From Flavobacteriales bacterium (lineage in GTDB: Bacteria; Bacteroidota; Bacteroidia; Flavobacteriales_D; Sanyastnellaceae): 5,317 nucleotides of DNA. This document shows positions 1-5,317 of this stretch, one piece after another; the stretch's first letter is position 1, and each line of letters opens with the position of its first letter. Both the position numbers and the translations under genes were made by a program. The notes beneath the pieces were generated by a model. That model saw nothing but the letters and a program-made list of their open reading frames with translations. It searched no databases and was not told where the DNA came from. The DNA lies in contig DQKQ01000280.1 of the NCBI GenBank assembly GCA_015660615.1, forward strand, positions 1-5,317, read 5' to 3'.

Positions 1-971
1 ACTGATATCTCTGTTCTTTTTTGTTCATCACCTCCTTCAATAATGGGCCATCCACTCCCCACTCCAGAATTAGAGAAACTGAGACCACCATCAACAGATT
101 TCATGAATATCGTTTCTGAACCCTGAAGTTTTACTGCATATAAAACAGATGGGTCTGTGGGGTGTTGTTCTAGTTCCATAAATTCTCCTGCCTGAATTAA
201 TTGCATGGAATCTCCCAAATCTTCTGAGAACCAAAGGCCGTCATTTGTCGCGGCCAGGATACCATTTTCACAAAATATGATGGTCCTGTACCATCTAGAA
301 GAAGACTGGTAAGACGCGTTACCACACACATCCCAGGTCATCCCAGCATCATTAGATTTGTATAGATCACCATTGCTAGAGCCAAGAAAAATCACATCTG
401 CATCAGAAGGTGATATTGCGATGCTATAGACTCCTGTGACTGGAAGATCTCCCGAGATTAAATTCCAATTTAATCCTTTGTTTTCAGATCGATACATCCC
501 TGCAGTTGCTGTACCGCAATAAACGATATCAGGGTTGGATTGGGCTTGTTCTACAGTGTATACATGGCAAGCACCCGGAGATTGAACTTCAAAATACATC
601 GCTACTTCTGGGTCGTAATGCCAGGGACCTTGTTGAGTCCAATTTCCTGAACTAGAAGTACTCGCTATAGCAGATTTTGCTAGGTACTCTTCACTTGGTT
701 TATTTAACGGCCATTGTACTTGACGCATCCACCTCTTATAGTATTGAGAGTGTTGATTCTTTGTTTCTGGATTGGCTAAACGCCATGTTTCATAACCTGC
801 ACGAATCTCTTCAACCTCAGTGGGGTTTTCGTACATGAGTTGAGCCCACTTATATGGCTCTGATGCCGTTTTGTATGTTGTTTGGGGGGTGTGTTGCGCA
901 AAAGTCGTCGTAAAAACGAAAATGCTAGCGAAACCTATAATCAGAGCAGAGATATGGTTATTTGAGTGCAT
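1..971 (-). CDS. Secreted Asp-box (BNR/sortilin-like) beta-propeller protein, N-terminal part (3' end outside window)
   Basis: The reading frame opens at an ATG at 971 and stays open for 323 codons to the window edge, so the C-terminus is missing. Residues 1-25 form a signal peptide (hydrophobic core ALIIGFASIFVF, likely cleavage TFA|QHT), so the protein is exported. Residues 36-95 are polar, probably helical, and rich in Trp and Tyr, with a 'KRWMRQVQWP' stretch; this resembles the lead segment of large secreted propeller proteins of Flavobacteriales. From about residue 108 there are repeated Asp-box motifs (S-x-D-x-G-x-x-W type): RSENKGLNW at 161-169, KSNDAGMTW at 205-213, a degenerate FSEDLGDSM at 249-257 and KSVDGGLSF at 291-299. 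Each follows a 'sNPDIVYCGT' or 'PSDADVIFLGS' type strand, which marks blades of a sortilin/BNR-like propeller. Family members are usually much longer and often end in a T9SS domain, which would lie off the window. No catalytic residues are visible; a ligand-binding or cell-surface role is inference. Confidence 0.85.
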   Translation of the reverse strand, partial: MHSNNHISALIIGFASIFVFTTTFAQHTPQTTYKTASEPYKWAQLMYENPTEVEEIRAGYETWRLANPETKNQHSQYYKRWMRQVQWPLNKPSEEYLAKSAIASTSSSGNWTQQGPWHYDPEVAMYFEVQSPGACHVYTVEQAQSNPDIVYCGTATAGMYRSENKGLNWNLISGDLPVTGVYSIAISPSDADVIFLGSSNGDLYKSNDAGMTWDVCGNASYQSSSRWYRTIIFCENGILAATNDGLWFSEDLGDSMQLIQAGEFMELEQHPTDPSVLYAVKLQGSETIFMKSVDGGLSFSNSGVGSGWPIIEGGDEQKRTEIS

Positions 972-974
972 GCT

Positions 975-1005
975 TAAATATACGACAGAGTGAGATGTAG
1001 AACAA
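975..1005 (-). promoter_or_regulatory. Candidate Bacteroidota-type promoter elements before the propeller gene
   Basis: On the minus strand a TTG (1003-1005) is followed after 20 bases by TATATTTA (975-982). This fits the Bacteroidota pattern of a -33 TTG/TTTG and a -7 TAnnTTTG box, with the last G replaced by A. The box ends only three bases before the ATG at 971, so a transcript started here would be nearly leaderless. That makes a promoter role doubtful; the AT-rich stretch may instead help translation start without a Shine-Dalgarno sequence. Confidence 0.25.
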
Positions 1006-1010
1006 TTCTA
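998..1010. repeat. Short perfect inverted repeat in the intergenic gap (5-base arms, 3-base loop)
   Basis: TAGAA (998-1002) and TTCTA (1006-1010) are perfect inverted arms around a CAA loop. It lies just after the stop codon of the metallophosphoesterase gene and upstream of the propeller gene. No T-run follows it on the minus strand and the stem is AT-rich, so it is a poor terminator. It overlaps the candidate -33 TTG. Chance occurrence is quite possible at this size. Confidence 0.25.
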
Positions 1011-1018
1011 ACCCGTCT

Positions 1019-3382
1019 TTATTCAAATACGAACGTCACGCTGCCTGACTTTCCGTCCTGATTAATAACTAGCACTTGGTAGTTTCCGTTTGATAAATTC
1101 CCTCTATATATAATGGCTTTATCTGGCATAATCTTCATTTCTGGCATGACTTTTCTACCAGCAGAATCAAACATCCTGACTTTAATACCGTCACCTGAAA
1201 GTGTACCTAACTCAATTGCTACTTCATCAATTGCAGGATTGGGAAAAGAGTGCAGGGTCGTGACTTGTGGAGATATAGTGTTGAGGTTCACTGGGGCATC
1301 CTCGCATAAAGTTTGGCTCCCCACTTTTACAAAAACATCATCGAAGTATGAATCATTATCTATTCCTTCATTGCGGGTTCCTTTGAGTTCGCATCTTATA
1401 ATGCGAGTTAAAGCTGGCACTTCAAGATTGTCTCCCACGAAAGTCCAACTTGTATAGGGTCCCTCATAGTAATCCGTACTGCCTATTTCAGCACCGCCTA
1501 AGGTTAAAAATCGCAATCGCATCTCAGGGAGATCAGCTCCGCTCCAGTCTGACATCATTGCCCCGAAGCTTACCTCTAGCACTCCCAAATCAATAGAATC
1601 TGAATATAAGGTTACATCAATGTCTTGGTGCATGATGGCTACTGGGCTTTCTGTACACAGACCTCCAACACAGAAATAATATTCTCCAGAATTGGGATTC
1701 GTTCCGGCACAATCTCCTGCAAGCATCGCTTCACAAACGCCTTGGTCTATTATCCAAGAACTCAGACCCTGCTCAGCCCCAGGGTTTTCTAACAAGTTGT
1801 CACTCATAGAAGATGCTCCCGTAGAAAAAGCTGCTTCGTCACTCCAGTCACTCCAATTTAACTCCTTATCTCTGTACCTTACTCTCCACCACAATTGTGT
1901 GTTCTCTGGCATGCCCGATATGTACTCTTCTGTAATAAGCTCCCCTTGTTGGGTGTCTACATTAAAATATAAGTTTTCAAATTGTTCCCAAACCTCTCCA
2001 AGGGGATCGCTATACTCTCCTGAAGTTTCAGTCACCTGCCAATGCGACGCTCCGTGCATCTCTTCTATTTCGAAAGATGATCCACGAAGTATTACACACT
2101 CGGGAGCTACCTGAATATCTACGGGATAAATCGTAGTGGGAGTTGTGATCATATAATCTGTTTTACTCACTGAAAAGCTATCGGTTACTGCGTTATCTAA
2201 ATCTACATTTCCATCTCCTCTACTTAACCTCTTCACAGAAAACTTAGGTTCATCCCCTGCCTCTACTTCCACCAGTACAAATCCCCAATCGTCTTCAGAC
2301 ACGGAGAATTCATCGTAGTCTAATTGAGGCCAATCTCCCCAATAATCTATTGCGCCACCAGCAGTAGCCACATTAATCCAAACGTGTTTGTGATCTCGCG
2401 ACTGACCTCTCGAATACCCGTGGGTATGACCAAAAAAGTGTATGCTTGGTTTCCCACAATCTTCGGAAAAAGCTTCCATTTTCGAAACAACACTTCCTGT
2501 AAAATCGCTCTCCCCGGGAGTCCAAAGCTCCGATTTATAGGGATGATGCACTTCTGCAAACACAAAGTCTATAGAATCTGTTTGACAGGTATTTTCTAAA
2601 ACACCATCTAACCAATCTAACTGGACGTCCCCATCGTAGGGTCCGTTTGAATCCAGGCCTATAAACCTCACATTTCCATAATCCTTCCACCACCAGTGCT
2701 CTTCATATCCATCCGTTCCATTCTGAGGCAGATGGAAATACTGGAAATAGTACTGTGTATTCGATTCATGGTTCCCTAAAACAGGATATACGGGCACTTT
2801 GCCGAAAAGGTCCGTAGAATACTGAAAAAAATCCTCCTCCCATTGATCATATGAATTTCCTGAATCCACGAGGTCACCTGGAATCAAAACAAGCGCCAAA
2901 TCCTCAGATGCTACACCTGTAAGGTTCTGTTCTAAATAATCTAAAACTCCATCGTGTATTACCTCATCATACTTAAGCGGGTCGGCACTGCTTTTCTGCA
3001 TATCGCTCATCGCGACAAATCTAAAGGACTGCTCATCTGAAGCAAAAGGCGGGGTTTTAAATGACTGAACCTGAGAACTTGCCTGCCCTGTTACAGCTCG
3101 ATAGTAATACGTTGTAAACCTTTCTAACCCCGTAATCTGGACCTCGTGCATCATGGCAGATCCTACAGAACTAAATGAAGTTCCGATAGTGTAAATCCCA
3201 AGGGTCTCATCTAGACCCCACATTACTACCGACTCTTCCCCTGCTGAAGTTTCCCACATAATCCATATCGAATTGGGTGTGGCATCTTGCAGGTAAGGTT
3301 GAACAACAAAGGTTTGGGCTAGGGTGTTACTTGCCATTAATGATATGACAACGTAAAATAAGACGTTAAGAAGGTGTTTCAT
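1019..3382 (-). CDS. Secreted multidomain calcineurin-like metallophosphoesterase with T9SS type A sorting domain
   Basis: This predicted 787-residue exported phosphoesterase probably hydrolyses phosphate esters outside the cell or at its surface; the substrate is unknown. I chose ATG 3382 over an in-frame TTG at 3391, because the ATG directly begins a signal peptide (residues 1-22, TLA|QTF). Domains in order: an Fn3-like domain as in purple acid phosphatases (about 25-112, starting 'QPYLQDATPNSIWIMWET'); the catalytic domain (about 120-390); a second Fn3-like domain (about 420-522, 'WRVRYRDKELNWSDWS'); a galactose-binding-like module (about 529-688, starting 'NLLENPGAEQGLSSW', with Cys 550, 558, 571 and 576); and a type A sorting domain (about 710-787, 'FPNP' then 'MFDSAGRKV'). 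Metal-site motifs are SDMQ (D127), GDLVD (D170), GNHES (N204, H205), VHHP (H279, H280) and GHTHG (H319, H321). The Tyr of the purple acid phosphatase GDxxY motif is Asp, so a purple iron centre is unlikely. The gene starts 34 bases after the haem-binding protein gene ends. Confidence 0.92.
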   Translation of the reverse strand: MKHLLNVLFYVVISLMASNTLAQTFVVQPYLQDATPNSIWIMWETSAGEESVVMWGLDETLGIYTIGTSFSSVGSAMMHEVQITGLERFTTYYYRAVTGQASSQVQSFKTPPFASDEQSFRFVAMSDMQKSSADPLKYDEVIHDGVLDYLEQNLTGVASEDLALVLIPGDLVDSGNSYDQWEEDFFQYSTDLFGKVPVYPVLGNHESNTQYYFQYFHLPQNGTDGYEEHWWWKDYGNVRFIGLDSNGPYDGDVQLDWLDGVLENTCQTDSIDFVFAEVHHPYKSELWTPGESDFTGSVVSKMEAFSEDCGKPSIHFFGHTHGYSRGQSRDHKHVWINVATAGGAIDYWGDWPQLDYDEFSVSEDDWGFVLVEVEAGDEPKFSVKRLSRGDGNVDLDNAVTDSFSVSKTDYMITTPTTIYPVDIQVAPECVILRGSSFEIEEMHGASHWQVTETSGEYSDPLGEVWEQFENLYFNVDTQQGELITEEYISGMPENTQLWWRVRYRDKELNWSDWSDEAAFSTGASSMSDNLLENPGAEQGLSSWIIDQGVCEAMLAGDCAGTNPNSGEYYFCVGGLCTESPVAIMHQDIDVTLYSDSIDLGVLEVSFGAMMSDWSGADLPEMRLRFLTLGGAEIGSTDYYEGPYTSWTFVGDNLEVPALTRIIRCELKGTRNEGIDNDSYFDDVFVKVGSQTLCEDAPVNLNTISPQVTTLHSFPNPAIDEVAIELGTLSGDGIKVRMFDSAGRKVMPEMKIMPDKAIIYRGNLSNGNYQVLVINQDGKSGSVTFVFE

Positions 3383-3388
3383 GGTTCC

Positions 3389-3396
3389 CAAATATA
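3389..3396 (-). promoter_or_regulatory. TATATTTG box upstream of the metallophosphoesterase start
   Basis: TATATTTG on the minus strand is a perfect match to the Bacteroidota -7 consensus TAnnTTTG. It sits six bases upstream of the chosen ATG at 3382 and overlaps the alternative TTG start at 3389-3391. I see no TTG or TTTG at the expected -33 distance, and the box is so near the ATG that the transcript would lack a leader. Either the promoter is leaderless or the match is a chance product of an AT-rich gap. Confidence 0.25.
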
Positions 3397-3416
3397 TATT
3401 CTAAATGGGTGGAAGA

Positions 3417-3863
3417 TTACTTTTTTAACCAACCTATAAGCAGAGCTCTCTGTTCGTCGCTCAACCTCGATTCTTTGTGAATGATTTTATATGTTAAAAT
3501 CGGCATCCAATTCTTTTCTATCATATTAGCACTCTTGACTTTTAAAGTATCACTTTCCTCGAGAGAGTAACTGTCCCATTCAGAAAAATTTAATTTACCT
3601 CTGCCATTATCTATGTGCCCCTTTAACCACCAACTCACGGGCGCTATATTACTGTACCAAGGGTAAGTTGTCAGGTTAGAATGACAGTCGTAGCAAGATG
3701 TTTGTATTAATTCTACCACCTCCTTTGGAGCTTGTTCGATCATTAAGAAGTCCGATTCCGGATTAATTTCAATCGGAGATTTATCGATCACCTTAAACTG
3801 AATAAGTGCAAATACAGCAAGAAAAGCTATGAGTAAATTGCGTTTGTTAAATTTTTGAATCAT
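3417..3863 (-). CDS. Membrane-anchored haem-binding domain protein (single CxxCH)
   Basis: This 148-residue protein belongs to the small haem-binding domain family common in Bacteroidota (Haem_bd-like). Residues 1-8 are basic and polar, followed by a hydrophobic segment at about 9-23 (NLLIAFLAVFALIQF) that acts as an uncleaved anchor or signal, placing the domain in the periplasm. The haem site is SCYDCHSN, with C57, C60 and H61: the two Cys would hold haem c covalently and the His is one axial ligand. The family signature continues with 'TYPWYSNIAPVSWWLKGH' (66-83) and 'GRGKLNFSEWDSY' (87-99). 'NWMPILTYKIIHKESRLS' (118-135) offers Met120 or His129 as a second axial ligand, which is inference. 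Its redox partner is not known. It lies 59 bases downstream of the haemolysin III gene and 34 bases upstream of the phosphoesterase gene. The length is normal for a complete family member. Confidence 0.93.
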   Translation of the reverse strand: MIQKFNKRNLLIAFLAVFALIQFKVIDKSPIEINPESDFLMIEQAPKEVVELIQTSCYDCHSNLTTYPWYSNIAPVSWWLKGHIDNGRGKLNFSEWDSYSLEESDTLKVKSANMIEKNWMPILTYKIIHKESRLSDEQRALLIGWLKK

Positions 3864-3864
3864 C

Positions 3865-3899
3865 TAAATATATGATGTTTTTTTATGTCCGTGAAGATA
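3865..3899 (-). promoter_or_regulatory. A-rich leader and candidate -7 box before the haem-binding protein gene
   Basis: The 59-base gap holds, on the minus strand, TATCTTCAC (3891-3899), which resembles the flavobacterial -7 box TAnnTTTG with two altered bases. It is followed by a run of seven A (3878-3884) and TATATTTA (3865-3872), which ends one base before the ATG at 3863. No Shine-Dalgarno sequence is present. An A-rich leader of this kind is typical where Bacteroidota start translation without one. No good -33 element is visible, so the promoter call is weak. Confidence 0.3.
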
Positions 3900-3922
3900 G
3901 CACAGCAGCTACTATTCGCTAA

Positions 3923-4564
3923 TTATACAATTACATATTCAACGATCATGATGTAATGAAACAAGCTACCTGCAATCACAAACAAATGCCACATAAAGTG
4001 TGAGAACTTTATCCTTGTACCAATCAAATAAAAAACGATACCGACAGTATATGAAATACCGCCAGCAATTAAAAGAGTTAAAGCCGCACCGGGAATAGAG
4101 TCTACAAGCTCCTGCCATCTAATCACAATCATCCATCCCATAACCGCATACATAAGAGTTGAAATATTGTCGAATTTTCCAGTATAGAAGATTTTAATTA
4201 CAATACCGATTAATACAACCGTCCACTGTACTCCGAAAATCACCCAGCCAGTTGTTCCACCTATAGAAACTAAGAGTACAGGGGTATACGATCCAGCAAT
4301 GAGTATATATATCGCACAATGATCTAGTATTTGAAATACTTTCTTTGCCTTTTCATTTCTTAATCCATGATATAACGTCGAAAAAGTAAAGAGAGAAACA
4401 AGACTTAAACCATAAATAATTGCACTAAAAAGCGTAAAACTCTTCTCAGAATAATTTCCAAGAATCACTAATATCACAAAACCCACTATTGCAGCCAGAG
4501 CAGTAATTCCATGAGAGATGGCATTGAACCTTTCTTCTGTATCTGTCTGACGCGTACGATTCAT
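3923..4564 (-). CDS. Haemolysin III / PAQR family seven-helix membrane protein
   Basis: This 213-residue inner-membrane protein matches the bacterial haemolysin III (YqfA/TrhA) branch of the PAQR family, related to adiponectin receptors. Seven hydrophobic segments lie at about 15-36, 43-67, 82-100, 105-127, 134-150, 158-183 and 189-213. Family signatures are all present: EERFNAISHG (10-19), FSTLYHG with Ser62 and His66, LDHCAIY with Asp81, GSYTP (91-95), and HFMWH with His189 and His193 in the last helix. His66, His189 and His193 correspond to the zinc ligands of PAQR proteins, with Asp81 and Ser62 nearby, so the metal site looks intact. The family is linked to membrane lipid or fluidity homeostasis and possibly lipid hydrolase activity; the original haemolysin label may not reflect the real role. 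An in-frame TTG at 4594 would add ten residues, but ATG 4564 has a purine-rich ribosome site and gives the usual family length. Confidence 0.95.
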   Translation of the reverse strand: MNRTRQTDTEERFNAISHGITALAAIVGFVILVILGNYSEKSFTLFSAIIYGLSLVSLFTFSTLYHGLRNEKAKKVFQILDHCAIYILIAGSYTPVLLVSIGGTTGWVIFGVQWTVVLIGIVIKIFYTGKFDNISTLMYAVMGWMIVIRWQELVDSIPGAALTLLIAGGISYTVGIVFYLIGTRIKFSHFMWHLFVIAGSLFHYIMIVEYVIV

Positions 4565-4573
4565 TTCCTGCCT
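4565..4573 (-). promoter_or_regulatory. Shine-Dalgarno-like site that supports ATG 4564
   Basis: AGGCAGGAA lies directly upstream of the ATG at 4564, with its AGG core six bases before the start codon. It is the only start in this window with a recognisable purine-rich ribosome site; the other complete genes use AT-rich leaders. It favours ATG 4564 over the in-frame TTG at 4594. Confidence 0.5.
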
Positions 4574-4592
4574 ATGTTTAATCTTGTATGAC

Positions 4593-4600
4593 AAAGAAAA
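4593..4600 (-). promoter_or_regulatory. Candidate -7 box before the haemolysin III gene
   Basis: In the 100-base gap after the esterase gene, TTTCTTTG on the minus strand matches five of the six fixed bases of the Bacteroidota -7 box TAnnTTTG. It would place transcription start about 20-25 bases before ATG 4564, a normal leader length. No TTG is seen at the -33 distance. The rest of the gap holds no gene and no convincing terminator. Confidence 0.3.
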
Positions 4601-4664
4601 TCGGTGGAAGATCTATTTCCGAGGGGAATATTGAAGCCTTGTATATAGAGATTGACTTACAAGA

Positions 4665-5317
4665 TTACTCTGTAAAAAACATTTTTTCCGTAGTTCCGTC
4701 AGAAAAGATGTAAAACAGCATCTGACTTTTCACTTCTCTAGTCTCTCGACCTAGGATGTCTACGACCTTCAGGAGTGTCCTCGCGTTATCGATTTCAACA
4801 ACATCGTTGACTGAAGAATCTAGGTTGCCGTTGATATCAAATCGCATAAAGAATTTCCAAACTTCAATACTGGCATTTATATCCATATTCCCCCAAGCTC
4901 CAGGCCAATCGTGTCCCCCTCCTGCAATTTTGATATGCTCGGTTGTGACGCCGTTATCGCCTGAATTCCAAAGGTAATGATCCGCCGTAGATCCGTCACT
5001 AGAGTCTATGTCTTCAAACGGAGTGACAATCGCTTCTGTATCACAGTTGTTGTGGTTTATCCAGTAATCTAGAACATCAGGTATAGATTCCGACCAGCCA
5101 GCACCTCCTTCGTATGGAACCGTTTCGTCAGTCGTGCCATGTATTTGTAACACTGGAGTGGGGTGATCTGGGTCGCACTCGTTATACGTTAATGGCGTCA
5201 TAGAGCCCGTTACAGAAGCTATGGCAGCGATCTTGGAACTGATTTGGCATGCAAGAAGGAAGCTCATATACCCTCCGTTAGACATGCCAGTACTGTAAAC
5301 TCTGTCAGGGTTAATAC
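4665..5317 (-). CDS. Secreted PHB-depolymerase-like esterase (alpha/beta hydrolase), C-terminal part with short T9SS-like tail
   Basis: The frame is open to the window edge, so the N-terminus and signal peptide are missing. The Met at 5285 is internal: it is preceded in frame by INPDRVYSTG, and together they give the family's 'DPDRVYxTGxSNGG' nucleophile elbow. Counting from that Met, Ser2 in GMSNGG is the nucleophile, Asp53 in 'HGTTDETVPYEGG' the likely acid and His125 in 'GGGHDWPGAW' the catalytic His, so the triad looks complete. These motifs are typical of the LpqC/polyhydroxybutyrate depolymerase and feruloyl-esterase-like family; the true ester substrate cannot be read from sequence. 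The hydrolase core ends near residue 148 ('WKFFMRFD'). A linker leads to a short C-terminal tail with 'LLKVVDILGRETREV' and 'LFYIFSDGTTEKMFF', resembling a compact T9SS sorting signal of Flavobacteriales, so secretion or surface attachment is expected. The gene ends in TAA at 4665, 100 bases before the haemolysin III start. Confidence 0.9.
   Translation of the reverse strand, partial: INPDRVYSTGMSNGGYMSFLLACQISSKIAAIASVTGSMTPLTYNECDPDHPTPVLQIHGTTDETVPYEGGAGWSESIPDVLDYWINHNNCDTEAIVTPFEDIDSSDGSTADHYLWNSGDNGVTTEHIKIAGGGHDWPGAWGNMDINASIEVWKFFMRFDINGNLDSSVNDVVEIDNARTLLKVVDILGRETREVKSQMLFYIFSDGTTEKMFFTE

Noticed and set aside
2347..2565. Minus-strand 72-codon frame inside the phosphoesterase gene
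   Set aside because: It overlaps the conserved catalytic domain in another frame and shows no recognisable motif.
1113..2599. Plus-strand open frames of 91-140 codons (1113-1457, 1692-2114, 2324-2599)
   Set aside because: They lie wholly opposite the phosphoesterase gene, whose domains are clear; their translations are low-complexity, Ser/Pro-rich, and show no domain or ribosome site.
3383..3391. TTG start adding three residues to the phosphoesterase
   Set aside because: The added residues precede a complete signal peptide beginning at ATG 3382, and no ribosome site supports the TTG.
3900..3916. Imperfect inverted repeat after the haemolysin III stop, as a terminator
   Set aside because: The stem is four bases plus a mismatch and has no T-run after it on the minus strand.
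4565..4594. TTG start adding ten residues to the haemolysin III protein
   Set aside because: ATG 4564 has a Shine-Dalgarno-like AGGCAGG and yields the normal family N-terminus; the extra residues are polar and unlike the family.
4638..4663. CTTGTA/TACAAG inverted repeat just after the esterase stop, as a terminator
   Set aside because: The six-base arms are AT-rich, the loop is 14 bases and no T-run follows on the minus strand.
4756..4977. Plus-strand 73-codon frame opposite the esterase gene
   Set aside because: It is a shadow of the esterase coding region, with no supporting motif or start signal.
1..5317. A mobile element, CRISPR array, defence island or small RNA gene
   Set aside because: No transposase, integrase, terminal repeats, spaced direct repeats or tRNA-like fold is visible; nearly the whole window is coding on one strand with ordinary envelope and secreted proteins.

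Overview
The window is a run of five protein-coding genes, all on the minus strand, so transcription runs from high to low coordinates. It suggests a member of the Bacteroidota, most likely a marine-type Flavobacteriales. The reasons are two proteins with C-terminal type IX secretion (T9SS) sorting tails, a haem-binding domain protein of a kind frequent in this phylum, a Bacteroidota-style secreted Asp-box protein, moderate-to-low GC, AT-rich start regions with almost no Shine-Dalgarno sequences, and signal peptides ending in 'LA|Q' or 'FA|Q'. The assignment is an inference from protein style; no rRNA or other phylogenetic marker is present.

Layout in transcription order: (1) 5317-4665, the C-terminal part of a secreted polyhydroxybutyrate-depolymerase-like alpha/beta hydrolase with a short T9SS-like tail, cut by the window edge. 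(2) 4564-3923, a complete seven-helix haemolysin III/PAQR family membrane protein. (3) 3863-3417, a complete 148-residue membrane-anchored haem-binding domain protein with one CxxCH site. (4) 3382-1019, a complete 787-residue multidomain secreted metallophosphoesterase ending in a T9SS type A sorting domain. (5) 971-1, the N-terminal 323 residues of a large secreted Asp-box (BNR) beta-propeller protein, cut by the window edge.

The gaps between genes are short (100, 59, 34 and 47 bases) and none holds a convincing intrinsic terminator, so read-through across several genes is possible. The functions do not form an obvious single pathway: three exported hydrolase or propeller proteins flank two small envelope proteins. 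I see no RNA gene, CRISPR array, insertion sequence or transposon end.

I did not find evidence of a new defence, mobile or regulatory system. The points most worth a second look are the architecture and altered metal-site residues of the metallophosphoesterase, the short sorting tail of the esterase, and small AT-rich elements that recur immediately upstream of three start codons.
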